Shown here one piece after another: positions 50,272 to 63,600 of a stretch of 64,000 bases of DNA. The stretch lies in assembly GCA_012861695.1 (NCBI GenBank), contig JAAOOA010000006.1:28253811-28317810 (forward strand), read 5' to 3'. How positions within the stretch are numbered: the first letter of the stretch is position 1; each line of letters opens with the position of its first letter. The notes beneath the pieces were generated by a model. It was not told where the DNA came from and did no database searches. It saw only the letters and a list, made by a program, of their open reading frames with translations. Source of the stretch: Trematomus loennbergii (lineage: Eukaryota; Chordata; Actinopteri; Perciformes; Nototheniidae). The position numbers and the translations under genes were made by a program.

Positions 50272-50836
50272 ATATGTACATAAGAAAGCCTTAATAATTT
50301 TAGCCGGAAATTCATCATATTCTTTTAAACCACAAATACCATGTACTTCAAAATATAACCATTTTCCAATAACATTTCTTATGATGACTTGTAACCCTTA
50401 AAAAGTAACCCATAATTAAATGTTACTTCATTTCAGCAACAGCAACTTCACCATTAGGTGATTATTCCATTTTGGAAGTCAGCACATTTTCAGTGTAAAT
50501 AACATAAAAATATCGAACAAATGTTACACACCCAGCACATACATTCAATATAATACAAACTGATATTTCTGCTGGTTTCAGGAAAACATAACCTGGGGCC
50601 ATGAAAGATATAAAATAAAGCAGCTTCTGATTATCTAAAAGAAAAAAACTGTACATACAATCTTTGGAAATTAAATAACAAATGTCTCCTCCGTCATCGC
50701 TGCGGGGTCCTCAAAAGGACTTCTTTGGTTGAAGGGTCTGTTTGGCGCGCCGTGTATCACCACATCTGATTTAGATTCAAACCTACCACACACCCAGAGA
50801 CATGCAGGTCCTCTGGGAACGGTTTTTGAGGAGGAA

Positions 50837-50884
50837 TTACAAGAGTTTCTTCTTCCTGCTGCCTCTCCTCTCACTGTACTGAAC
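50837..50884 (-). CDS. mctp2: mctp2 last coding exon
   Basis: The acceptor is TATTCCCTGCAG, then [15 protein letters not shown] and a TAA stop (50837-50839). A basic tail starting VQY after SDVQK is the MCTP ending. The preceding intron is 2.9 kb and carries a MITE and a minisatellite. Confidence 0.88.
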   Translation of the reverse strand, partial: VQYSERRGSRKKKLL

Positions 50885-53800
50885 CTGCAGGGAATACGAA
50901 CATGAGTCACTGTAAAACCAGAGCAACTTAAGTGTTGTTCTTATTTTTTATAACAATAATCATTTATTTCTCTCCATCTTGTAGAGCTTTTATTCATTGC
51001 AAAACAGATAACATTTCAATAGAGTTTGCAGACTTATGACGTATTTTTGTAGGCCGATTCAGAAGTTAGCATCTCAAGGGTACAATTGATAAAAGTCTAA
51101 TGGTATTTTTCCATTGGATTTTGGAATAGCCTATTGGAGAAAAAGGATCTGAGAAACACACGTTTATGATACTAACTCGTTTTTTTACGAAGGATCGTCT
51201 TCACATAGTCTATCAACCCAGTCTCACGGCATTTCGTGTTATTAGTCACGAAATTAATTTAATCTATTGATTCGTGTTCACCAACACATTTTCACCTTTT
51301 TTTCGTGTCACACAGAACGATTTTAAATGCAATGTATTTCTATTGGTAGTATGTTTCGTGCCTGCAACACGTCTTTTTGTCCGGTCGGGTCTTGGAAGAC
51401 CAGAAGCTGTGTGGTTCATAAAAACATGTTCTTACTCAATATTACCCTAAGCCTAACCCTATCCCTTTTATTTTAAATTGTATAATGTCTGAGTTTTTTT
51501 GCCGTCAGTGAGGAAAATAAATGGGCTCAGAGCCTCAGAATACTGAAATCTGTATTTTATGTCATCTTTTTTCCTTCTAATTTGTTATTATTTGGTGCAG
51601 GCATGAAACATACTACCAATAGAAATACATTGCTTCTAAAATCGTTCTGTGTCAGAATACTTAAATCTGTATTTTTGAAATATGTTTTTCCTTCTAATTT
51701 GTTATTATTTACATTGCTTTTAAAATCGTTCTGTGTGACACGAAAAAAATGGCGAAATCGTGTTGGTGAACACGAATCAATAGATTAATTTCGTGACTAT
51801 AACACGAAATGCCGTGAGACTGTGTTGCATAGTAACACCACTTTATGATTTTTTTAAAGCATAAATGCAATCAGCAGAACCAAAAAGCTCATGTAAGGCT
51901 ATAAACAGACTACCACTGCTACGCTAAAGGCAGCTAATGTTAGGCTATAAACAAACTACCACTGCTAAGCTAAAGGCAGCTAATGTTAGGCTATAAACAA
52001 ACTCCACTGCTAAGCTAAAGGCAGCTAATGTTAGGCTATAAACAAACTCCACTGCTAAGCTAAAGGCAGCTAATGTTAGGCTATAAACAAACGACCACTG
52101 CTAAGCTAAAGGCAGCTAATGTTAGGCTATAAACAAACTACCACTGCTAAGCTAAAGGCAGCTAATGTTAGGCTATACACAAACTCCACTGCTAAGCTAA
52201 AGGCAGCTAATGTTAGGCTATAAACAAACTCCACTGATAAGCTAAAGGCAGCTAATGTTAGGCTATACACAAACTCCACTGCTAAGCTAAAGGCAGCTAA
52301 TGTTAGGCTATAAACAAACTACATCACAATGTTAGAACAAAACCTGAACATCTCTTAAGGTAACAACAGATCTTATTTCAGGCATCTAATACGCAAAAAA
52401 TGAACCGTTGATTTCAAAACAAGGGAATAGAAATGGGTAAAATGCTAACTCATTTTCGGATTTAAGGACTCATTCCTGCACCACGTTATAAGGGAGAACT
52501 ACCACTACTGAGCAGGATGACCACAGTCATGCATAGACAGAAATAACAGTGGCTGGCCGAGAAGCTAGAGAGAGTCTCCGTCACGAAACCCAGAGGCCCA
52601 AGGGCATTCAAGAAGGACAGGGAGGAGGCAAATGGGGTCAAACGACTTAAAGAGAAAAGGATAGACACAGAGAGGATGAGGAGGAGAGACAACAGCGGGT
52701 AAAAAGAGAAAAGAAAGAAAGGAAAGCGGATACAAGAAGGGAGAATGCCAACAGATTTTTTGTAAATGTCTCATACTTTAAATTGGCCTTAGACAACTTT
52801 TCAACATACCACGACTAGTGTTTCCATATGGTTTTATTGTTGGCACTGCTGTTGAAATGTGAAATCAAGCGTAAAAGGGATTTTTAATTATATTTAGATT
52901 ACCAGTGTTGGAATGTCACAAGAACATTGTTTTGAGTGATTTACTCAAGCACTTTTTTGTCATGCTTTGTATTCCATTTGATGCTACTTTATACTTCTAC
53001 TGTTTTATATTTCAAATATTATTAATTATACATTTATTTTGAATTCAGTTACTATTAACACAAAAATGCATGCTATGCTGATAGATGCAGTATTGTTAGT
53101 ACTGTACTAGTATTTAACTTAAATTGGATCAGTGTTGACAAACAACATAGAAATGCTCTTACATGTATTTGTTAGAATAAATAGAATCATATAATATCTC
53201 TAATATGAGAGTCAGAAGAAGAGTCAATCTGCATACTGATACTTCTGTACAAAACACATTTTGAACTCAGAACGTTTAGACTCTAGAATGTTTAGTTTGA
53301 CTTAAGTAAGGGATCAGAGTACTTATTCCACCATGGCACATTACTAATGATTATAAATACAATTATAATAATACAAAAATACATATCTTTACTATATATA
53401 TAATATTTGGGAACGCACAAATACTGCTGCAATATTTTATATAGTGTTATTGGACTCTTCCTATCGCCCAGCCGTGGGTGTATGCGAGTTGGAGGAGATA
53501 TCTATATTCTGCTCCTGCTGAGGGGGGGGGGGGGGGAGTTCATACAGGAGGCAGCCTGGGAACAGCTTGCCCTGCAAAGCAGCTAAAGCAGCAGACCTCC
53601 ACCAGGGATGTATCACCACCAAAAACACAACAGAAATTATACGGGGCTACATAATTATACAGATGAAGCTAATTATACAGACAAGGGGGAAGAATGCCTG
53701 GAGTTGTTTTTAGCGCGAGGCACAGTGTAGCGGGGCTCGGGGATTTTGGGTTTCCTGGCCGGCTTACCTTCTGCACATCTGAAGGCACCCTCGACAGGAA

Positions 53801-56800
53801 ATCAACCACTTCATTGTTGGCGACGCTGTACGGGTTCCGTAATTTCTTGGTGAATTTATTGATGCCTAAAACAGAAATTCACACCCAACGTATCATTAAC
53901 GCTAGTCTCTTGTGGCTGCGCTCTTTGTTTCCACACAAACAAATACCTGCAGAGGAGGCTCACGCCATCCGAGAAATATTACTGCTGCAGCCTTTATTCT
54001 TCTTTTACTTCTACTTCTTAGGCTGTAATACTTTTAACACCATTAAGATCTGCCTTAACTCATTCAGTACATTATAAGCAGCTAATATTAAGGAGATAAT
54101 GGGGAAGGGACTCAACAGCCAGAACATATAAGGAGCAAATATTCCTGGGATGCTATACATCTTATAGACAATCAAAACATGATAAAGGACATATTTGACT
54201 TTAAATAAAGGCCAACAGACAGATCAACACACAACTTAATAAACTGTGTTTGACACTCACCCCATATTAGAACCACGTATCGAACAGGGACGTAGTACGT
54301 GAGGATTGTTGCAGTGACAAAAATGAGGATAGCCAGGACGGACAGGAATGGCACCGACCAGTTGAAAGTGCTAAAAAGATAAATCATCAGTAAGTATTCC
54401 AACTTCATTTCATCTTTGTCTGTAAAATACAGTACTTGTTGCAATAAAAACATGTGGCTGTGGCCCCTCTAATGCAGACTCTATACAGGAGAAGCTTTTA
54501 ATCCATTTCATATTGTGATTCAAGACATTTGAGCTGAAAGCAAATACAGATAATGAGCTGTGATTCATGGTGGTTTGGTAAATTCTTACTTTTTAATCCT
54601 CTCCCCAAAGTTAGCGATCTCATCCAGCAGGGTTTGAACGGTGAGGATGGTGTCTTGGATCATGTGGATTTTCTCCATCAGCCCTTTTCTCTCCGACTCC
54701 TACAGTTAAACCAAAAAGGATCAGAAGTTTATAAACGGTGTATAACGGGAAGGGTGTGTTTACTGCTCTTATTTGCTGTTTTAGTTGTATTATCGGGGAA
54801 TCTATTGATTAACCGTTTACACTGCCCTTGTATACTGGTATACATATTTTAGGAACATTAATATATGAAAACAATAATTCAATATAAGTAAAACATTTGA
54901 AGTAGATACAAGTACAATTTTGCGCTCCTTGTACTTAACTTGGGATTTTTTTTTATTTAATGCTACTTTGTACTTCTACCCAACTACATTAATGTACTAC
55001 CTTCATTTTGTTAATTACTTTACAGATATGGAATAATAATTAAAAAAACATGATCAAAACTTAAATAGGACTTTAGTTACACCTGGATTAGATTCACAAG
55101 CTACCCTGCTGTATACAAAGTCATTAGATTGAGTTCCACAGTTACATCTTGATTAACACATCATTAATACATCAATAACTATCATAGAAACATAGTATAT
55201 TTGATTCTAAAATTGGCATATTAAGTGTTATTACTTTTGGTACTTTAAGTATATTTGTCTCAGAGAAAGACACCGAACAGTCACCGGTGTCTGCAGAATG
55301 TAAAGGCAGATTCTCTAACAGCTTCACTGGCTGTGAATTGAATGCTCTTCAGAGTGGGACTGGACTCCACATTTTGAAAGAGAAGAGGCACCGTTCTCAG
55401 GCTCGTCCAGATCCCAGGAGGGAGGATGGCTTTAGAGTAAACAGGAGGAGACTCGGTGTCTAAAGTCTGGCTCTCAGTGCACAGATCTGTAGAGACACGG
55501 CTACATGTCCACATCAAACATGGGGAGACTGAAGGAGGGTTAGAGGATGAAGAGAGGGGAGGCTGGGGTCTGCGGGTGCTGGTTATCGGGGGACTGTTTA
55601 CTGGCCAAAGCCATGGTCTTTGTCACTATGTGATCTCTGTGATGTCCGTTCGCGTCTGCTCAGAGACACGGAGGGGTTGCTGGCTCCATGCCACAGAGGC
55701 TGGGGACGGGCCTGGGAAAGGAGCTGCGGAGGGGATCAAACCTGGGATATTCATGGTGACTATCAGTCTCTGTAAGACGAATAGTCAAATATTAATCAAC
55801 CCCCTCACTGCCCTGAACTACTTCAACCAGTTCAGGGTCATGTTCCCACTGAAGACAGTTTGAGAACCACTTTACGCCAGACCATTCAAAACATCTAGAG
55901 TAAAATAAAGGAATATTTTATTGACTAAAAGCATTGTTATACTATACACCAGCTTTCCAATGAGCTTTGAAAAAGCATGTCTAAGTGCTGTCATTAGTTC
56001 CATATTGATGGTATTATATGGCGTGTTAAGCTCAGGGACTTTCCCAAATGCAGCAGAACCTCCCCCCGCCCACCTCTCTATTAGCATATGAATGTGTCGT
56101 GACATGTGGAAACGGGTCAGTGAGGTCTTCATTAAGCCCGAACGTCTTTTTAAAATATTGTGGTTGTCGGGAATCAAAATGCATCTGAAGATTTAGTACT
56201 GAATGAAGAGCCCAAAATCATAGATCATAGGAATTTGTCAAATAAACTTCCTTTCTTTTCATCAGAAAATACAGATGCTTAAATTTAAATTACTGCAAAC
56301 AAAAGAAACACAGGTACATACCTTCTCATCATCCTCTTCATCATCCCCCACATCCATATTGTCCTGAAAATGAAACAGCAGCTGTATTATAAAGCTGAGG
56401 ATCTTTTCTACATTATGAACTTAGTCTCATGTTGACGCTGGGACTCTGCATTAACTCCAGTGTGCTGGTGGGGTCGTCCTGTGACAGAGTGCAGGGATCA
56501 GGCTGACCCGGGGTCAGCCTCACAAACACTCTGCAGGACAGCTGACTGACAGCAGGCCGTGTTGGTCTTTGTTCACAACGCACCACAGCAACCGAAGGTG
56601 AGACAAATCACACGTCTATACCAGAACATGATACATCAATATCTTTATATTATCTGACAAAAGGGGAAAAGACGTTCCGATAGAGAAGTCCAGAATTGAC
56701 GATAAAGACATCTGAATATTCTCTGACATTAGAATGTGTATTCGTTAAAAAAAAAAAAAGATTTTCATGCAATAAAGATGATTTATAAAATCATGTAATA

Positions 56801-59800
56801 TATCGTTTTTGCATATTTTTTTGTAAACTTGGGACATATACTTGTACAGTATTGAAATGTAATCTTTTCTTAGATACTATCAACATTTCAAGGATTAAAT
56901 CCGTAAAGCTAAAGTTAGAGGTATTTCTCTGAATAAAAACCCCTTTTCTGGCTCAGTAAATAATATGTTTTTATATCTTCAAGTTCCCCTATTGCCATCG
57001 TATGATTATTCGTATATGAATGAAATGCTCAAACTGACTGGCTCTATTGTGATTGGTCAACCGCTCTGATATGTTGGAGCGCTAGCCAATAGAAGCATGT
57101 GTGTTCCATAATGATGTCACTATGTTATGGAAGTAATCAAAGTAGTCCAATGGAGGTGTTTCAGGCAGGGGGGGGGGGGGTGGGGAGTGTGTATGAGAGA
57201 AACACAGGGATTTAAGCCTTTGCAGAAAATTGCACCGATCCCTATATATCACACTACAGGAAAGGGACAACTCAAGAAAGCATTTGAGGGCCTCTTTAAC
57301 AGTGAAATGAAGCACATTGTTGTCTGAACTGCACAGTGTGTGTTATTTGCTATAACCTATGGTGTACTGCTTCTACACACTGAGCACATACAAGATGCTA
57401 CGTCCTTTTTCTTTGTAAAACGGAGAGTGGTCACAGTGGGGGGAAAAACACTGAGCTGAGACCTTTTACAGAGCAGAGGCATAAAAACGTAGTCTCAACG
57501 AGAAGAGGGCAACAGACCAATTACAGTGAAGACGAGGAAGGATTCAGGACAATAACTAGAGGCGGACTGGGAAAAGAAGAAAGCTGTGTACTGCAAATTA
57601 GCTTAGGCTATAATGATATGTTGCATTAGTCTATTCAGCGAGGTTTCTCTGTATTATGTGTTATTTTATTATTATGTAGCTAGGTGCAGCTGGTTGCTAT
57701 GGAAACACAGCAGCTTTTTAATTTTGAGAGAAAAATGTGTTTGAGGTGGTCGTTTTTCAACAATAAATGAAGTGTGAACAGGAAGCAGTAGGTCACTGCA
57801 GAGGGAGAGGAAGAACAACAAGGACAAGTCCTACGAAGCCACTCCAGATTCACCACGTCCTGAGTCTTTGTAACTTATAGAGAAATAGGTTATTAAATGT
57901 GAACAGGAACCAACAGGTCCAGAAGACAAAGACAACGAAGAGGATAGAGGAGAAGATAAAGACATAGAAGAATAAGAAAAGACAAAGTAGAAGATGACAC
58001 AGACGACAAAGAAGAACAAGATGAATGATAGGAAGAAAACAAAGGAGACACAGACATAGAAGAACAAGGCAGAAACAGAAGAAGGCTTACAAAGCTGCGC
58101 AGGACTCACCACGTCCTGGGTTTTTGTATTAAAAGAAAATACATATATATATGTATATATGTATGAACAGGAACCAGCAAGTCACGAAGAAAAAGAAAAC
58201 AAAGAAGAACAAGACTAAGATGAAGAAGACATAGACAAAGAAGAAGATCAATAAGAAGACTAAGAAGAAGACGAATGAGAAGAAGACATAGAAAAAGAAA
58301 GAGAAGAAGAAAAGAAGAAGACGAAGACTAACGAAGTTGCTACAGCCTCATTACTGCCTGTGTGAACAGGACCAGATGCCCACCTCGTCCTGAGCGACCT
58401 GCCCGGAGCGGATCTGGATGTAGTTCCAGGCGATGAGCAGCACCAGGAAGGGGCAGCATGTAGAACTCCCAGTTCCACACCGTCACCAGAAACACCTGCA
58501 GGCAGAGGTCACACATGAGTGGGGTCACGCTCCAGAGGGGGTCTGGAGTATGAAACAAACTCTTCATTAAGTCCCAAAGACATTTTCCATAGTTCCTGAA
58601 TCCCCCGCTAGCTAAAGGTTGATCCAATCTGCTATTGATTTAATTAGCAATGGTCAAGCTGATGAAGGCTACCCCACCAATATCAAAGCCTTGTTCCTAC
58701 GTTCAGTTGTTCTGCATACGCTGTGCAGGGCGACCACTGCGACCCCCCCCTCACCCCCCCTATATACATTGACATTAAGTCTAATTGATCCACGTCTCTC
58801 ATCCTGTGTACATTAAAGACGACCCCGCGGCCCACCGGAGCCACAGGGAGTCCGTGTGTGAATACGTTATTAAGATTTAAAATGCCACTCGTGATGGACA
58901 TCAGGTTAAAAAAATGGATTAGGGGATAAAGAGTGTGATGTCTCGATTGCGGGGCTAAATGGGAACGATGAAATAATCCCGTCGGAGAGAGGCAGCGCGC
59001 CAGCATGGCAGCGTGCCACAAGGCGTGGGGAAAGGGTTTACAGGTTGGTGATATGCTAATAAAAATAGAATTGAACATCTGGTAAAGACATCACTCTCCT
59101 CTGAGGCACCAACTGACATAAAAGATGGCATTTTCAAAGCCCCCCAACACCCCCACCATCAGCTTTAATGTGCAATGAGCCAAGCATGCTCTTGTCTGTT
59201 ATCACAAGCCAAGAACAGGGCCTGGGACAGCAGATGAAACCAACTCCTGACTGAAAGGGTTCTGTTTTATTAGAGAGGACTTTGTGATGATGGGAGAGCC
59301 GGGGGAGGGGGAAAGCCAAGTCACGCTTTGGTGGAAATGTATACCCAGCCCATAAAGATTGTGATAATTGTAGCGCATTTCAGCTTGAGAGGCATTACAC
59401 AGTCTTCGACAGCGAAAAGGGGCTCTGGAAATGTGATCCAGATCGGAGAGAAGAAAAAAAAAAAATCAAAGGCTACCCTAAAGTCGGGAGAGCTACCGGA
59501 CTGGAGGGTAGCACATTTTCAGATTGTAGCAGGATTTCCACGCTAATGCTCGGGGAAGGGTTTGCATGGCACGGCGGTAATCCAAGAACATAACACAAAA
59601 TAACTGACACTATTGTTTAAAGTAGGGACAATATAACTTCTCCTTCTCCTGATGATTAGTACTGTATGAATAATTCTCGAGGAGGATGCTAAAAGTGCCA
59701 TACAGTCAGTGAACCAGAATATATACGCTGCTGGTCATACCAGACCAAGGAAGGCTTTAGCAAGGGTATTTATTTATTTGATCAATGCTCTTGCTCCAAT

Positions 59801-60590
59801 ATTTTTAAGGACCGGACATCGAATATATCACGTTAAACCAACTTTAAAATATGCTGATTCACATGTTTAATATAAACGTTGTCATTAGATCCTGTTGCTG
59901 TAAACTGTCATCATCAGTGTACCTGGTGCAAAAAGAGTGCATATTGAAAATAGAGTTGAATAATGATATACTCAGTAGTTATGTTTACAAAAAAGCTTAT
60001 TTACACACATTATGTTAGGTGTGTGCATACTAGGATATAAACAAGAGCTGGTAAAGACACATCTCTTAGATCAGCAAAATTGACCAATAGGATTATCGCT
60101 TATTTTATTGTGCTAATGGATGTTTATTACCTTATCCTGAAGGGATAGTAAACAATGTAAATATGGAATTCAACCTAACAAATTGTGTATGATGACGTTG
60201 CCCATGGGTGACTATTTTGTCTGGGTTTGGGTGGATATTCAAATGTCACATCAAACTGCAAGTCACACCACCCTTAAGAAAATTAACTAATTAGGAAACA
60301 ACAGCATGTGATCTATAAAAGTTGGAGGCTTCTCACTAGGATAACTTGCACATTTTAAAGTATACCGACTACACCTTGGTAAACTACACTGACTGTCTTC
60401 ACACATATCTGACAATGGGCAGATGTTGCAGGTGGTTCTATCCTGTCATGCCGAGTAAAGCTTTGATTCATTTCTCTCATGTGGCGGTATTAAGTGGGCA
60501 TTTATTTCTTCTCACTGAGGCTTGAAATGGCAGGGAGCGCTGGTGTGAAAACACAAGTACAGATGGTACCGTCTTTCAAACAGTGGGAGG

Positions 60591-60675
<85 letters not shown>

Positions 60676-63600
60676 CGTTCATGCTTGTATGATTTGAGCT
60701 TGAGTGTGTGTGATCTGTCAGGCAAAACAACAATATTACACATCATTATAAACTCTTTTATTAATTAATTAATTTAGAGAAGGGGATTGGGATTGGGAAT
60801 TCTGTTTAATTTGAGATAACTATGTATTAGAAATATTTTCACTGTGAGCTAAGAGGTCCCATTTTTAAGTGATCCTCAACTAAAGTACAAAATAAAAAGC
60901 ATGGCTCAAACCCCAGCTACTGTTCAGATAACAGCTCTGTGCGGCAGCTCCCGTTTTTCACAGCAAATTGGACAAACTGTACTCTTGGCTGGCGTACAAT
61001 ATCCATCGCCTTTACAAAACTTCAGTGCCATCTACAGGAAGACTGCGGCAAAAACAAAAAGAATTTTACATGAACCTGATTTCCTGCATAGTTAATGCAC
61101 AACTTGCTGTATGCCTTTTCAATTGAACTAGATTTGAGAGAGAAATAATGTCAAAACGACCAGCACCCTATCCACTTTACGGTTTAAAAGGCAAGGCCTG
61201 TGTTTCTGTCTTTGCACTTGTTTAACACTTATATTGAACAATGGGAGGAGGAGAAGAAGCCTTATCTCTAAAAGAGGCTTTTAATTGGACTCCTGTCTGC
61301 ATAATGGGAACTAAATCAAACCGAGCGTAGATTGGACGGAGGGTTAATGAGTTGTCAGGGAAGTAGAACAAAAATAGACTGTCTCGACTCCACTGGGACG
61401 CTACTCTCTCCAGCTGAGGCTTAACTCTGCATCCATGAGACGCACGGCGCTGAGAGCGTCCACTCCGACGCAGAGAAGGGGCCCGAGCCTTTCCATTTTA
61501 TGCTGAGCCCGACACCGCATTGATTAAGAATCTCGCTGGGAGGGTTCAAGTAGGGGATAGCCGGGCTGCGGTTGTGTTTTTTCCGCAGCTCGGAGGGAAA
61601 ACAGAGGGAAATGCAGATAGTTTGATAAGTGAGTTAAAGCACGTCACCAGGAAGGCTAGCAGGCTCCTCTGAACGCTCTCCCATTGGAAGCAGCTTTTGA
61701 TGTATTGCAGAGTCGACATGATGGCCCTGTACAGCATCTGAACGCGCATCACGTTCCTGGCCAGAACCTGAAAGAGACACGACATGAACATGCAAAACAA
61801 GTAAATACAGCAGTTTACAAAATGGATAAAATATATGTTTCATAAAGTAGAGGTCTGATTTAGTGTTGATACTAACGTCCAGTCGGCTAGTGTGATAGTG
61901 ACAGCAGCCTGGCATTAGGGTTGGGGATTACATGCACCGGAATTTAGCAATAAGGATACGAAAAAGGTAACCGTCTTCCATTATAGGGTTACTTGCATAA
62001 TTACTATAGAACAATACATTTTAAAATTAAGAATGATATATTAGGTAACACATTTAAACACTTCACAAGTCTCAAGACACTGAGCTAGCTACAGTATAGC
62101 TCAGATTTTATTTCTGCCTTTTCAAACTGTAGTCTGTGCTCATGTGTTTCATTGTTGGTGTATAGGCTGTTGCCTAAATATGCTTAATAAAGGTTTCCCT
62201 ATACATAAAATCTCTGAGCAGAGGATACTTTTTTTGTTAAAGCCATCTTATTGATATTCCCTTTCTCTTGTATTTATTGCCATTGCATTTGATTTTTAAT
62301 GGTAAGTAATTCAGTTAAATTACTTTTATATTGTAACACTTATAACTAGATTGGGTTACTTATTAAAAAAAAGGTTTTAAGGTAATTAGTAATTGTAACA
62401 GAATACATTTTTCCAAAGAACCTCCTAACCCTGCCTGGCATCATCGTGGTCAGGGGGGTTAAAAATGTCAGCAATCTGACCTGATTGCGTCAAGCAAGAC
62501 TTTCAACATTAAAACAGAAGGAAGCCCCGCACATTACCATCGGAGTCCTCTGTGCGTAAGCCAATTTTGGCGTTGGCGAACGATGTATTGTCTGACAACA
62601 ATGAGTCTTTGTGGGAAGTACAGACAGTCAGGCACCCTGTCTTGCACACTGTATATCAAACTAATGTAGCAGGACACTGGACACAAACTCAGTCACAGTT
62701 GGGGTCAATTAAAGCTCAATTCAGGCGAAGCGAAGTTGCCATCGTAGCTTTTTAGGGGAAACAACTGACATTTCTAACTTGTTCAATTCATACACAACCT
62801 TTTTAGGTCCAGGGCCATTTGAAAATAAATGTGGTAACGTTTTAAAAGCTTGTCTTTCACATTTTCTTTGTTATTTTTTGAACTTTCAATTATCCAAGCA
62901 TCACATGGATATTGTCAAAAGTGCAGTGACCTCTGACCCTTGCCCTCTTTACTGATGCCTGCTAGTAACCTTTGGTGAGTGTTTAGGGCTGCGACCATTA
63001 TCGATGAATCTGCTCAGTCTTTTTGTTGATAAATGATTAATCGATTGGTTGATAAGATATCGATTTTTGATACATTTAAACTTTTCTCAAATGTCTTCAT
63101 ATCTTTCATCTTGAGATGCCTTTGTTTTGTCCTACCAACCCGACCCAAAGATAATCAATTTACTAACATAAGAGAAAGAAAAGCAGCAAATATGATGATT
63201 CATTTTCTGTCAAGCAACTAATTGATTTATAGACGAATGGATTTAGCACTAAAGAAGTTGAAAGGTATTTTATCCTTCATATGTTTGTGAATGCTGCTTT
63301 AAAAAGAAAAAAACACTTAAAGTAAAATACATAATTCTCCTCCACTAGGGGGCTCTCAGTGACCAAAGATGGAGTTTGGTGGTGTAGTGAAGTAGCATGG
63401 GGTCATGGGAGTTGTCTTAACCACAATTGCAGTCATCATCTGGTGCATAGAGTGCTAATGTTTGCTTGGCTCATTTAGCTTAAAACTTAAGACCGAGACG
63501 TACAATGATCTAAATCTTTACTCAGGTAACGTATATAGTTAAAAAACACTTTAATCTAAAGTCGTATCATAAAATGTAGATACAATTAATGTTCGCCACA

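Noticed and set aside
52486..52774. Ser/Leu-rich minus-strand frames in the last mctp2 intron
   Set aside because: They come from the complement of a purine-rich stretch, and two frames are open at once.
55281..55863. 135-residue and 78-residue frames in an mctp2 intron
   Set aside because: They overlap on opposite strands, have no domain and no phase-compatible splice sites for mctp2.
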